A stretch of 64,000 nucleotides of DNA from the NCBI GenBank assembly GCA_963556495.2, contig OY747715.1:17046239-17110238 (forward strand). The letters are read 5' to 3'. Source of the DNA: Valencia hispanica. Lineage: Eukaryota > Chordata > Actinopteri > Cyprinodontiformes > Valenciidae. The first letter of the stretch is position 1. Each line of letters opens with the position of its first letter. The notes beneath the pieces are model-generated. The model saw only the letters and a program-made list of their open reading frames with translations, was not told where the DNA came from and ran no database searches. The translations under genes were made by a program, and so were the position numbers. Of this stretch, positions 33,297-45,843 are shown in pieces.

Positions 33297-33595
33297 AAAC
33301 AGAATCAGACACATGGTATATCATGTTATTATAAATAATGGATGAATTATATATTATAATAAACAAGTTTGATGGTTAATTTGAATGTATTTATTTTTCT
33401 CTCTCTCTCTGAGAGGGTCTGGGGAGCTAAAACCCTTGAAAGATCAATTTTATTATGCTCTTTAACAAAATCCGACACACATGGTACGGCATATTAATAA
33501 AAGTAATTAAATAATTTTATATTTTAATAAACGAAACAAGTTTGATGGTTCATTTGAATTTATTTATCTCTCCGTCTCTCTAAAAATATCAAAGA
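33297..33595. repeat. Two degenerate direct repeats of about 165 bp
   Basis: Units starting 'aacagaatcagacacatggt' (33299) and 'aacaaaatccgacacacatg' (33465) both run to 'aagtttgatggtt' and a TCTCTC-rich end. They are inside the P element near its left end. Confidence 0.6.
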
Positions 33596-33934
33596 ACTAA
33601 CACATTGATATGACTTCCACTGATCTATATAGGCAGATATATAATACACTTTATTTGTAAGCGCCTTTCAAGACTCAAGATCGCTAATTATAGTTAACAA
33701 TATAAAGAACACTATGAATTTCCCTTTTCAAACATATATAACAGAGCATTTACAAATTACATAATCTGTTAACTGCTTGCAATCACTGAAGAGTCAGTCC
33801 AGAATGATCAGGCTATGTAAAAAAAATATAAATCCCAATTTGTGTTTTCAAGAATCTCTTTTCACTGTAACTGTTGAAATAAGAGATAGCCAAATGCAAT
33901 CTCAACTCTTCAACTTAAACAACCAAATAACCTT

Positions 33935-34680
33935 TTATCTCTCTCTCTCTCTGTAAAACCCTTGAAAAAGATCTTTTTTGCACAGCTTCTTGCATGTGCT
34001 GGTACTCTGTAACTCCAGGGTAGTCAATTTTGCGATGTGGTGCAGCCTTACTTTATGAAATACGGAGACAACAAATGACACAAGCATGAAATGATGGTTG
34101 TCAATCCCAAATTGAGTTTCTGTGATTTGCTCCCCGAGTAAAAACACATCTTCTGCACCAATCTCTGCTCGAACAAAATGGTTAACAAAGGACACAGTGA
34201 CACCTTGTTCTGTTGAATTCTGACGAATCACACGCTCTGCTGCTCTGACCACCTTCACTGTTCCCTCTGAGGGGACCATCAGCCCACCATTGTTTTTAAG
34301 CTGAAGCAGATGGTAGCTCTGGTCAAAGGAAGAGTGCACAGCAGCTGTGACTAGGCTTGCAAGGCACACTTCACAAGAAAGCTTTCTATGAATTGTTTTG
34401 ACAACAAACCCTGCAACGTAGACCAGGGCATTGTCCACAAGACCACCAAAGCGGGTGGGCAGGTAGCTGTGGTCAGAAATAAATGCAGAAATATTTGCAA
34501 ATGGGGACAGGAGATCTTCCTCTGACATCAAAACAGAGTGCATGTCTGCAGCTGATATGGACACAGTCTCATCTTGTACTGCCACATTGCCTGACCCACT
34601 TGGTGAGACACCACAACGGACCATCAGACGGCGGAAAATGCCCTGGAACTGGCCTGCAGTTGGATTGTTATTCCATCCTC
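33935..34680 (-). pseudogene. P-type transposase, C-terminal exon
   Basis: The exon begins at 34680 after an acceptor-like 'aaataattttttag' and stays open to a stop at 33935. It starts with the hallmark NNPTAGQFQGIFRRLMV, followed by ADMHSVLMSEEDLLSPF and later ALVYVAGFVVKTIHRKLSC, the conserved 'yvaG(y/f)vv' block seen in P/THAP9-type transposases. These enzymes cut DNA with a GTP cofactor. About 248 residues are present, a third of a normal protein. The end (YRERER) comes from a TC repeat and may not be original. Similarity to THAP9 could also mean a domesticated paralogue, but the surrounding TIRs argue for a transposon. Confidence 0.8.
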
Positions 34681-35018
34681 CTAAAAAATTATTTAAAAAA
34701 AATAATTAAATCCCAAACACATTTACTCAAAACGCCAAACTATTTAACAGGGACAGTCAGAGTCATGAAAGATATATATTCTGAAGGTAAGTAAGCAAAC
34801 TGTATAAAATTTTTTCCCAACAGGTAGGCTATAAACAGTAAGTAAGGTAATGACCAATAGGTGACCAGTTTGAGCGGTCTATCCCATCGAAACATACTGT
34901 AAACTAGGGATGTATAGGTATTTAAAATATCTGTACTAACACTTGCCCACCCAGATGGCACCAATATTCTGTCTGGCCCACAGACTAAAAACACTAATTA
35001 TAAATGTTAAAATTCTAC

Positions 35019-35154
35019 CTTATGCATCTCTAAGCCTGACAATCTGACCCGTCCTATCAAAGTCCTCTGGCTTGAAATGCTCACTGCAAAGCTTGGAGAA
35101 CTCCGTTGCAACAAAACCCTGCCTTCTTGTTGCAACTTCCCATTGCCTGCGTAA
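35019..35154 (-). pseudogene. P element THAP domain, second exon
   Basis: After an acceptor-like 'ttccttgtaacatag' the frame reads LRRQWEVATRRQGF and then FSKLCSEHFKPEDFD. W, CSEHF and the following F are the core of the THAP zinc finger, which binds the transposon ends. The frame meets TAA just before a donor-like AG/GTAGAA at 35018, so the exon end is damaged or differently spliced. It matches the first THAP exon at 35295-35354. Confidence 0.7.
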
Positions 35155-35294
35155 CTATGTTACAAGGAAACCTTCAAAATGTGAAGGGAAACAACAAAAC
35201 AGCAAGAGATAAAGAGAGAGAGAGAGTAACGTTAGTATTTCTTTATTAGCCAAATAACGTTAGATATGATTACAAAAATGTATGAATTAAACAA

Positions 35295-35354
35295 AAAATA
35301 TTGTTCAATAGTGCGCCTGTTGTAGCATCCGTAAACTGCACAAAAAAAGGGCAT
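35295..35354 (-). pseudogene. P element THAP domain, first exon
   Basis: ATG at 35352-35354 opens MPFFCAVYGCYNRR, a C-X4-C pair at the very N-terminus as in THAP fingers. About 20 residues are readable before the homology stops. The donor site is not obvious. It lies about 100 bases inside the right TIR, where the 5' end of a P transposase gene is expected. Confidence 0.65.
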
Positions 35355-35492
35355 AGTTACTAATTTTCAGTTGACTCCAGTTGGGTATGGAACTAGCAGA
35401 GAGTGAGGAGACCCATCCAATATGGCGGTGACGCTGGATCACTCTCCAGTGCGTAATGAGGCGTCTACGTATATAATGTCTATGGTGGAGAC

Positions 35493-35732
35493 CGCTGCTT
35501 TCACCTGAGCAATACCCGGAGAGCACCCAGGCCACCGCAGCCGAACACCGTCCCCGAGGCAGAGGTATAATTTTGTTCAGCAAGGAAGAAGAAGCTGGTT
35601 GGAGTTGATGGGAAAATAAATGGAGCTTGTGATAAGAATATCTCAATATTACGTGAGTTGTGAATGTCTTGAATCTGGCCAATCTGGCTGCAAAAGAATT
35701 GAGACCAAGGCAACGTTTCTCTATCCAACAGG
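35493..35732 (-). mobile_element. L2 LINE 3' UTR, other side of the P element
   Basis: To about 35570 the minus strand continues the L2 3' UTR ('tctgcctcggggacggtg' compares with 'tctacctcgggagcggtg' at 48760). Beyond that, to 35732, I see no clear match; the L2 is probably 5'-truncated here. Confidence 0.6.
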
Positions 35733-36228
35733 TTAAAGGGGCTATATGCAATTTTCTGAAATTTAAACTCGCGACTGACACCTGTAGCCAAAAAATGGAA
35801 CTGCTCCACCTTTCTGCTCGCTCTCGCAGCACGCGCTCGTACGTCGGTCGCCGGTCTTTTTCGGGCACTTGTCAAGGTTTTAACTTTTTTTGTCTTAAGT
35901 GGAGTTATTGTTGGTGTCAAAGTTGTCCTTAGTATCTTCTGTGTATTCGCACAATCCATTGAACTGCTTGCGAGTGCTGACTAGCGGTGGTGGGAGAGTG
36001 ATCTGAAACATTTAACATGAACGCGCTTGACGTCACATCCGCAGACAGCGCGGGAAAATCCGACCCGACAGAAAAAATAAAAAATTGGATACAGGCTTAT
36101 AGGTGCCCCCACTGTGAGCTGACAAGGTGTCAGTATGCTCATCAGGAGATGTTTGAGTCATAGATGGTCAGATAAAAAGGCTATTGTTACGTTTAATTTA
36201 GGGAAAAAGTTGCAAACAGCCTCTTTAA
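35733..36228. mobile_element. TTAA-bounded element 2
   Basis: Ends TTAAAGGGGCTATATGCAAT and, inverted, TTAAAGAGGCTGTTTGCAAC. The minus strand encodes a basic stretch (KTKKVKTLTSARKRPATD) with no intact transposase. Such short copies depend on enzymes encoded elsewhere. Confidence 0.65.
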
Positions 36229-36590
36229 TGACCCTAAATAGAAAATTACAGCTACAGAGGAATAGTTTGGATCCCATATTTATATCCTAAAGACCGATAG
36301 GTGCATTGCTGCATCTGAAATACAGAGACGGATGTTTCCACAAAGTATTGACTCAAGAGTGAATACAAATGTGCATCACTCTTTTAAAATGTTTATTTGT
36401 AAAAAGAACTCAGAATACCATGAATAATTTTTATGCTAATTCACAATTATGCACTGTAATTCACAATTATGCACTGCTCTGTGTTAGTCTATCACATAAA
36501 ATCCCAACAAAATACATTGAAATTAGTCATTTTAATGTGAAAAAAGTATTCTTTCCACTACATTTGAACTTAATCATTGCAAGCTTGTAA

Positions 36591-37291
36591 TATTACCATT
36601 ATTAACTGTATTTGTTTTTCTGTAAACAGTAAAACACAAAAACAAAATCCTTTTGAAGCGGAGTAGATGTGGTGAATAAACAAAAATGGCCTCCTGATTT
36701 TTATACAAGAAAATAAACAGTATTTTTATGGTTATATTCATTTGCAGGATTGTGTTTAGAGAAAATAACAGTGCTTGCCAAGGCAGACAGTTGTGGCCTG
36801 ATGACTAAAGGCCTGGAGACTCAATGTGCTGCGAGTAGCCTTTTTTAATAGGAGTCATTAGTGTCAATTGGTAAATAAGGATCAGGGGGAACTTTTGCCC
36901 ATTTAGTACAGCCAGAGCTTTGATCAGTTATGTGAAGTATCAGTGGATCAGTGTGTGTTTGAGGGTTTCCCAATTATACCATATTCCCATGATAATGATG
37001 TGACAATGTTGGAAAACTATTCTCTTTTCTGAAATTTTTTGACATGGGGCTTTGATTGGAAAGTCACTCTGTGTGATGATAAACAAATATGTTGTGCCTA
37101 AAACTAAAAGTTGGACTCGAAGCAGGAACATGAGCAAGAACAATTAACTAGAAAATCAAACTGCTGGACAAGTTTAAATTGCTTTACCTTTACCTTCACC
37201 CCTAATTTGGCCCTTTTCTAAATAGCTGTTACCTTGACCTTCCATGATGATTTTTGTTGATGAAATTTTTAGACCTGAAATAGGGCTGGGA
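36591..37291. other. Unassigned region
   Basis: No gene or repeat recognised. Confidence 0.4.
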
Positions 37292-37509
37292 ACTGTCTTC
37301 TGAGGAGGAGGCCCAGGGGAAGGCCCAGGACACGCTGGAGGGACTATGTTTCTCGGCTGGCCTGGGAGCGCCTTGGGGTTCCTCCCGAGGAGCTGGAACA
37401 AGTGGCTGGGGAGAGGGAAGTCTGGGTCTCTTTGCTTAGGCTGCTGCCCCCGCGACCCGACCCCGGATAAGCGGAAGAAAATGGATGGATGGATGGACTG
37501 TCTTCTGAG
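37292..37509 (+). mobile_element. Rex3-like LINE tail with 13-bp TSD
   Basis: A 192-base insert (37305-37496) between perfect copies of actgtcttctgag (37292-37304, 37497-37509). It carries the last codons of the Rex3 ORF (LAWERLGVPPEELEQV) and the ATGG tail, and is extremely 5'-truncated. It is the same family as 12025-13352. Confidence 0.88.
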
Positions 37510-39879
37510 AAAGCAGAATGAATAGGTTTCAAAAGAAAACATTAACTGACAGAGAAGAAACAAGAAGCTAAAAGTCAGGATTAAAAGGCAGAAAAGAAAT
37601 AGACTCGTCAATAAAAAAACACCTGAATTTAAGAGGCAGGAGTTGCCATCTGCCATCCATGCTGATCCTCCTCACTTAGGACTGTGGCAGTGGATAGGTA
37701 CCGAGGCCAAAAAGGCAATGAAACATTGGACTGACAGATATCACCGAACACTTTTCTGCACTGCAGAGGTCTCCCAACATATTACCTCAAAGCTTACTTT
37801 TCTGCAGGCTTGTTCCAAATATTATTTTGAAAGGTTTCTAAAATCTGGAGACTTTTTTTCTTTCTGAATCAACTCACTCACATGCACCATCACTTAGCAT
37901 GCAACTTGGGTGTATGGTCACATTTCTTTTACTAATTTAAACACCCTGCAATGAAAGGGAGACTGTATGTTGGTCAACAAAATATTTTATGAGATTTCAT
38001 GTAGGGGAGGAATCTGAGGAGGTATTTTAGCATAATGCACAGTGTCATATTTGTGGAAAACTCAACACACCATATCAGCTGTTGAGTAGGGAGTGATGAT
38101 TTGATCATTTGAACTTCATCTGCAGCTATTGTATCTCGGCACTTGTCGGTCAATGAATTCATACATACAGTACAATCATGTGTTTTAGGTTTTCCAAAGT
38201 TTTGAGGAAAAAAATTACATACAGTATGATATGGTGAAATAATAAAGTTTGTTTCTATTCCTTTGTCCCTTATATTGAAAAAAATCTGTTTTTTCATTGC
38301 TGTTTTTCAAATATTAATTTATTAAAAATTTAGCTAACATAACGCTAGCAAATAAATTGCGAAAATTAGTGGATTGCCATGCATCCTTTATTTGTTACCA
38401 CTTTGGTAAAGGTCTGCATATTAACACCTTCACAATTTAGAACGGGACTTGTGTAAGCTAAGCCATATCTTCAAATGTGTAAACGCTTAAATGAAATATC
38501 TAGTCACATAGCTACAGTATTTATACTGCCCTACATTTAATTGGCACTTCTGGTAAATATGTGCAAAAAATCTTATATAAATAAACATATCCTTCAACGT
38601 AGTAGCATAGTCTTATACTGAACGTCTGAGAACAGTCTTGCCAGTACATTTACAGTACTTAGCAGGAGTAAAAAAAAATTCTTATTTGAAGTTTTTAGAA
38701 GGTATTCACAGGGCAGATTTTCAGAGTAGATGTTGTGGAAAGAGTTCTCCACACTTACCAACAACTTGTTTTTGCTCTACTGATTCCACAATCCCAGCAC
38801 AAAATCCTGGGACCTGGCACTCAATTAATCATGTGCGAATGTCCAAAAGTGGCTTCAATAGGAGGTTTTCTTCGCAGTCATATTGTATGAATAACGTGAA
38901 AGGGGCATCTAGTATACAGCAGGTTGCAAAACCTATCTAGATGGCAAAACACTATGTGAAAGTACAGTGTAATCAAATAATAAACAATTCAGATAAGCAT
39001 CTCCAAAATACAGGGTGTCATGAGAGGTAACATTACAATTTGTCTTAGCAATTAAATAATTCTTCTTTTAAGAGCTCCAATGCTCAATTTGGTAAGAATG
39101 CATGTTGCCACCCACAGTGAGAATACGTAGTAGCAGAAATTCCTTTATATGTAATTAAATTCAGTACAGAAACAATCTTTACCTGTTTGAATCCGTACAG
39201 ACCAACTCAAAAGTGAATCAAAATGGGAGAAATAAATGGACATTTTTGTTAAAAAAGTTTTTGTTTTGGTTGGAAGTTTGAATCCATACATATATTTTAA
39301 AGAAACTTTCAAGGACAGAGAAAAGCAGGATTTGTAGAAGAGGTAAGTGTCAGATGTGCAGAAAGGGCATGCAAGGCAAGCCATTTTAGAATACCAAGGG
39401 ATAAGAAGAAAGGGCAAAAAAAGGGAATGCTGGCAGAACACTGAGGTAACAGCCCTGGCATCCAGTGGGACAACCCACCTGCAGAGCAAACCCATTGGGC
39501 ATTGACACTGCTCACTCCATGATTAATAGGGTTGTCACATAAGACAAATGCTGCGCTCTGTGAATGGCCTACTTCAAGACAGCAGAAATGCAACATTACT
39601 TCGACTTTTGCTTCTTTTTCTATGTTCTTTTTCCTTCAGTATACTGTACATGCTATTGTTTGCTTTCCTTTGCTGGAATTCTGCCAATGTCCCATCTTTA
39701 TCTGTGCCAATAAAGATCCTCTGTACCGGTAAAGAATGCAAGTGGAGAGAAACTGCCAGGAAAAGGCCATTAGTGAGTTTGTTGAAATTTCTCATAAACT
39801 AAAATTTGGACATAGTTCCAGTATATTTTGAAACTTGAAGTACATTATGAAAGCTCTCTACGAAGTTCTCACATGTGCG
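37510..39879. other. Unassigned region
   Basis: Several short frames (37643, 38638, 39532 plus; 37974, 39145, 39309 minus) have no family signature. The frame at 37174-37656 minus is mostly the antisense of the Rex3 tail. No repeat family recognised. Confidence 0.35.
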
Positions 39880-40290
39880 GTTGATCATGGTTTTGCTGCA
39901 TAACACAAGTACAGTTGAGTTTAATTGTATCAACTAATGGCTTGATATTTACTTTCAGGATTTTCTGGTAAAGAACAAAATGCATGGTTTTAGAAATTGA
40001 GGGAAGTTATCTAGGTCCTCAAACTGTACAGGAGCCCCTTACTCTCACCAACATGTTTTTGTGAAACATCTTTTTCTGAAACACGTTTTACACCAAATAT
40101 AAAGGGACCCACAAATAAAAGAAAAATTCAATTTGTGGTTCTACGTTCACAGAATATATTCCTAAACCGCTTGGGGATCATCAAGTTATTTTTTGCAAAT
40201 ATGAGGTACTTTGTGAAGTTTTCTTTTGGTCAGCAGTGGTTTTTGCCTTTTAACTGTGGTTTTTGCCTTTTAACTGTCCTATTGATGTCA
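39880..40290 (-). mobile_element. Tc1/mariner-family relic
   Basis: Text such as 'ggattttctggtaaagaaca' and 'cttggggatcatcaagttat' matches the family of the relic at 19245-30166. A perfect 20-base unit is duplicated in tandem at 40238-40277. It is decayed, with no frame. Confidence 0.55.
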
Positions 40291-41184
40291 CTAGTGTTTA
40301 AAAGTGTTTGTACTGGAGAGTAAAGAGCAACATTGCAGCAAAAACAGACGGTGACAACAGCTACTTGATAGCCGAGGACCCCAACAGTATTTCTGGGAAG
40401 AGCAGAGCACTTATGAAAGGACTGAAAGGCAGAGGACGCTGAATACGAACCAATGCTTATAGGAGGGGAGGGTTTTTTTCATGAGCTCAACATCATGAAG
40501 GCTTTTTCTTTTTCCTAATGTGTCTAGGGAGTTGGTAAATCAAAGGTTAGGTATATGCAAATTGTTCTTTTTCCTCATAAACTGCTAACTGTAGCAGAAA
40601 GCTCTTTGTGAGGCCTTTTGTTCTACATTCTCACCAATCAGAGGAGCTAACCAGTAATTATTTGACCTTTGAGATTCTTGCCACCAAATAAAAGGGGTCA
40701 CATATAGTTCCATATAGAAATGACACATAGCTGTGAGAATGGGCTTTCAGAAATATTATACATATTGCATAAAGCCCAGTGTTCTTTAAAATATCGATAC
40801 ATTCATTCTGTTCAGTATGTTCTATAATGCTGCTATTGTATAGAATTGAATGCGGTATCATTTGTAACAATTACCTTATTTTTATCATCACTGGGGCAGA
40901 GTTAATGTATTCACTTGACAATAAAAGGACAATTTGCATTTCAGATTCAGATTAATTGTTGTTCTACTGACTGCCATTTCTGCAGAAGTTTATTTGTATA
41001 CTCTGAGAACAAGAAAAACATAAATCAAATGGTTTTTAAATGCACAATTGCTTGCACATATAAACAAAATATGACTAACAAGTGCAATTCTTTGGGATTT
41101 ACTAAAACTATTCAGAACAAATACACAACACATTTCTTATTTAAATGCAAACAGCTAAATTGTAAAATATAATAGATTAATATT
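40291..41184. other. Unassigned region
   Basis: AT-rich, no gene or repeat recognised. Confidence 0.4.
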
Positions 41185-42640
<1,456 letters not shown>

Positions 42641-43440
42641 CCCATTAGGCAAGGTAAGGCAATTTTATTTGTATAGCACACTTTCAATAAGGAAATTCAA
42701 GGTACTTTACATAAAAACAGCAATAACACATAAAACACACACAAAACATACAAAACATTACTCAATGACAGATGTGTTTTCAGCCTTGATTTCAAACACC
42801 TCTGTGTTTCAGCAGCTTTGCAGTTGTCTTGAAGTTTGTTCCAGGTTAGAGAAGCATAGAAACTGAGAGCTGCTTCTCCATGTTTGGTTCTAATTCTAGG
42901 GATGCTGAGTAGACTGGAATTAGAGGACCTGAGAGGTCTGGGGGGTTGGTATAGTGACAGCAAGTCTTCATCATACTTTGATGCTAAGCCAATTTAATAA
43001 TTTATAAACTAGTAAAAGTATTTTGAAGGGTATTCTCTGAGCTACAGAGAGCCAATGTAAGGACTTTAAAACTGGGGTGATGTGCTCTACCTTCCTGGTT
43101 CTAGTGAGGACCTGAGCAGCAGCATTCTGGATCAGCTGCAGCTGTCTGATTGACTTATTAGGCAGACATGTGAGGACACTGTTGCAGTAATCAATCCGAC
43201 TAAAGATGAACGCATGGATGAGTTTTTCGAGGTCCTGTTGCAACATTAGTTCTTTAGTCCTAGAAATGTTCTTCAAGTGATAGAAGGCTGACCTTATTAT
43301 TGGTTTTATGTGACCCTGGAGGTTCAGGTCTGAGTCCATTACTACACATAGATTTCGGGCCTGATCAGTAGTTTCTAGCTGTATTAACTGAAGCTGTGTG
43401 CTGACTCTTGATCCTTCCTCTTTAGGTCCAAAATTGCTCT
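42641..43440 (-). mobile_element. L2-B LINE 3' fragment
   Basis: The minus strand runs from the RT thumb through the C-terminal domain to the tail (plus-strand 'aaggcaattttatttgtata'). It is 5'-truncated at about 43440, and part of the 3' UTR is shortened. Confidence 0.85.
42720..43440 (-). pseudogene. L2-B ORF2p C-terminal remnant
   Basis: Two overlapping frames (42971-43440 and 42697-42963) encode [32 protein letters not shown] sequence (here [13 protein letters not shown]), [20 protein letters not shown] and TKHGEAALSFYA. A frameshift lies near 42970. The catalytic palm is outside the truncation, so there is no polymerase activity. It is close in sequence to the near-complete copy at 51100-55845. 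Confidence 0.8.
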
Positions 43441-43464
43441 TAGGTATTGGTGTTTGCATACGTG

Positions 43465-43620
43465 GTTGTTTGTCCTGTGTGTCTCTATGTTGCTCTGCGA
43501 TTGACTGGCGACATGTTCAGTGTACCCCACATCTCGCCCGATTAATGCTGGAGATGGGGACCAGCCCCCCACAAACCTGCAGCGGATGGACAGGTATAGA
43601 TAATGGATGAATAGATAAAT
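43465..43620 (+). mobile_element. SINE-like repeat, third copy
   Basis: 'acgtggttgtttgtcctgtg', then 'gcgattgactggcgacatgt', ending 'gataatggatgaatagataa'. This copy keeps the 5' part that the one at 6609 lacks. No TSD found. Confidence 0.65.
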
Positions 43621-44335
43621 TCGGACATGCATTTTGTCATACTTTCTTTGTTCCATATTGTTTGATAATGATGATTCTAAGAGATGTATTGATGATTTAG
43701 GTTTCCTATTTATTATTCTTGCAATTAATAGCAAACCAAAGAAGGACAGTTTAGAAAAATACATTTTAAAGAGTTTCATCTGTCAGTTTAGACCCATGTC
43801 AGTCAACAATCTCAGTGTCAGCCTGTCACATCATTTTAGTTTTATCCTTTGCGGGCACCTGTGACCCCCCACAGTTTATATCTGTGCACAGTTGGTCTTT
43901 GAGTCTACATACACTTTAAAACATACCTTCCAGGTGTGCATCTCCAAGCATTGCTCCACATGGGAATATCTCAGTCTAAATGTAAACGTGCATCCATGTG
44001 ATCTTTGACCCTTTGTGTGATTCAGTGATCCATGAAATGCATGTGGACAAAAATATACACACACAGATACAACACACATATGCATGACTGAATACCCAGA
44101 TAAACAAAGCAAAAGAGATATGTTCCATGTTTGGACAGATGCTTTTAAAGTAAGCATTTGACTTTTAGCAGCTGAATTTATTCTCAGATGCATAACACAA
44201 AAGCATATCATCTATTGGGAATAAAAGTAGTATGCCAAATGTGCTTTTTACAAAAAGTATAAGGAATCTTTTTGCAGGTGGTTTTAGGTTCTGCAAGCAT
44301 GTTGAAATTGTACACCATCTGAGGATTAGTAGACT
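43621..44335. other. Unassigned region
   Basis: No gene or repeat recognised. Confidence 0.4.
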
Positions 44336-44598
44336 TTAAAGACCCACTCCGATGAAAATCATGTTTTTCTAGATGTTAACATGTTCTTGTGGCATTTTTC
44401 TGATGCTAGAGGACATGTATTGAGAAAATTAAGCTCAAAGTTGTATTTCTGCATTCAAATGGCTGTGAATCAGTACCAGACGTTAAAATGCCGGCTAAAA
44501 TAGACTGGAGTTGTTACGTAGTAACTCCAATGGGTGGAGCCACAAGCTCCTACTCCGCTCCGCCCCGCCCGCTCAGGTTCTGAGGAGTGGAGAAGACG

Positions 44599-44766
44599 AT
44601 GGCAGATCAACACCTGTGTGCTGTAGCGGGTTGCAATACATTGCTGAATAAAACAGACCCTTTCTTTAAATCTACTCCCTTGTGCTGTTTGTTACTGCTT
44701 GGTACTACTAGATGTCCACTACATATAGCTTCAATACTGGCGTCATTTGTGGGTATGTTTCTATGA
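44599..44766 (+). pseudogene. THAP-like N-terminal frame
   Basis: The ATG at 44599 opens MADQHLCAVAGCNTLLNK and then DPFF, with Cys7 and Cys12 spaced as in THAP fingers and a following FF where such domains have an F. The frame ends at TGA 44764-44766 without the W or CSxHF blocks, which may lie in a lost exon. It is 55 codons, so this could be chance; the comparable CAVYGC start in the P element at 35354 makes it more interesting. Confidence 0.35.
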
Positions 44767-44941
44767 AAAAAATCGGAGAAAAAAGGTTTGAAACCCGACA
44801 CCAGCTGTCAGCGCGCCCAGCTGCTGAGCGCGAGATGCTGCTGAGCGGGAGCGGGAGAGGAGAGAAAAGCGATAGAGATTGTTAGAGAGACAGATAGCGA
44901 TTTTTATAACCAAAAACAAAATGCCCAGATGACTTTACAGT

Positions 44942-45037
44942 GCGCATGAGGAGCGTGCACTGATCTTTGCCGATCATGATTCAGAAGGGGACGATTTGCC
45001 CTCTGATGATGATCGCTCGACAGAGACAATTATGTGA
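44942..45037 (+). pseudogene. Acidic transposase-like remnant
   Basis: The frame reads AHEERALIFADHDSEGDD and then PSDDDRSTET before TGA at 45035-45037. Such an Asp/Glu-rich start is common in several DNA transposases, including piggyBac. It is too short to assign. Confidence 0.3.
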
Positions 45038-45264
45038 CCCTTGACAACGCAGCTGGAGCTGGGGGGAGATGGGGGTCTCCGTGCCAACGGCTCCGCCCAC
45101 AACGCAGATGCGAATTGCTAATGAGCTACTGCAGCTCTGCTGAAGCTAAGTCCCAGAAAACGGCACAGGTTTTGTGATTTTGGCTAAAAATGGCATAATC
45201 ATAATTTAAAGACCACTGAGAATGTTTAAAAATAGCTCAAAATATGATCGGAGTGGGACTTTAA

Positions 45265-45443
45265 TCACATGGTAAATTGATTGAATTTATATTGCACCTT
45301 TCCAGTCATAATGACCACTTAAAGTGCTTTACAATGTTAAATGTAAGAATTTTTGAAAATACAAAATGAAATAGACTGAGATTTTGTGTAGTAATTGCAT
45401 TTAAAAGTAGAACATACACCATCAAATGTAGCTGAACATCCAC
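45265..45443. repeat. Short fish repeat fragment
   Basis: 'atggtaaattgattgaattt' to 'aaagtgctttacaatg' (45270-45340) resembles the left end of the repeat at 13932-15060. The rest is unassigned. Confidence 0.4.
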
Positions 45444-45843
45444 CATACCTTGCAGCTTTTCATTCTGCTTGAACTTTTCCAGATGTCCTCACATGGTGCA
45501 ACCACAACCCGTAGAATTGAACAACAACCTGCATAATGAACACTGAAGAATACATCAGACAGGTCAGAAATAAAGTTGTGGATATGTTTAATGCAGAGTT
45601 AAAAAATAAAAACAATATGCCAAGCATTGAATATCTCACCTTAGCATTGTTCCGCACACCATCTTAAAAGGGAAGGAGTATGGCAAACCTGTAAACCTAT
45701 TGTTGACCTAAATGGCTGTCTGTTCAAAGAAAGGGCATCAAGAACAGACAAGATGCTAACTGTGGATGAGCTGTACAGGTCCTATGCTCTGGTAGGAGAA
45801 TATGATGACAGGTGAACTACTAGTCATACACTTCTTAAATGTG

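Larger units (their letters stand above)
33133..35484 (-). mobile_element. P-family DNA transposon with TIRs and 8-bp TSD
   Basis: Perfect 29-base terminal inverted repeats, starting CATAGACATTATATACGTAG, lie at 33133-33161 and 35456-35484. They are flanked by gtggagac at 33125-33132 and 35485-35492. Eight-base duplications are the rule for P elements. A second, inner inverted repeat (ccatcttggatgggtcc / ccatattggatgggtct) lies nearby. THAP-coding and C-terminal transposase exons are inside, antisense. The catalytic middle is missing, so at 2352 bases it is an internally deleted copy. Confidence 0.85.
31712..36590 (-). mobile_element. Tc1-like relic hosting further insertions
   Basis: The left end 'ccgtgccttggagaagtatc' is at 31712. 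Antisense transposase-like sequence at 32166-32776 includes 'cacagcatgatgctgccact' (32599). A right-end-like stretch lies at 36330-36590 ('tctatcacataaaatcccaa'). Inserts in between are an L2-type tail, an L2 split by a P element, and a TTAA element. That the right end belongs to the same copy is inference. Confidence 0.6.
44336..45264. mobile_element. TTAA-bounded element 3, with THAP-like frame
   Basis: Ends TTAAAGACCCACTCCGATGA and, inverted, TTAAAGTCCCACTCCGATCA; 929 bases. Inside, plus strand, is a start codon (44599) with a C-X4-C N-terminus, and further on (44942-45037) an acidic stretch. TTAA sites plus a THAP-like finger fit the Kolobok superfamily better than piggyBac, but this is inference. 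Confidence 0.65.

Noticed and set aside
33935..34680. Host THAP9 gene
   Set aside because: TIRs, 8-bp TSD and insertion in an L2 UTR show it is a transposon copy.
35305..35868. 187-codon minus-strand frame
   Set aside because: It runs across three different elements (TTAA element 2, L2 UTR, P terminus), so it is not one gene, although its first part holds the basic peptide noted for element 2.
37174..37656. 160-codon minus-strand frame
   Set aside because: Mostly antisense of the Rex3 tail plus flank.
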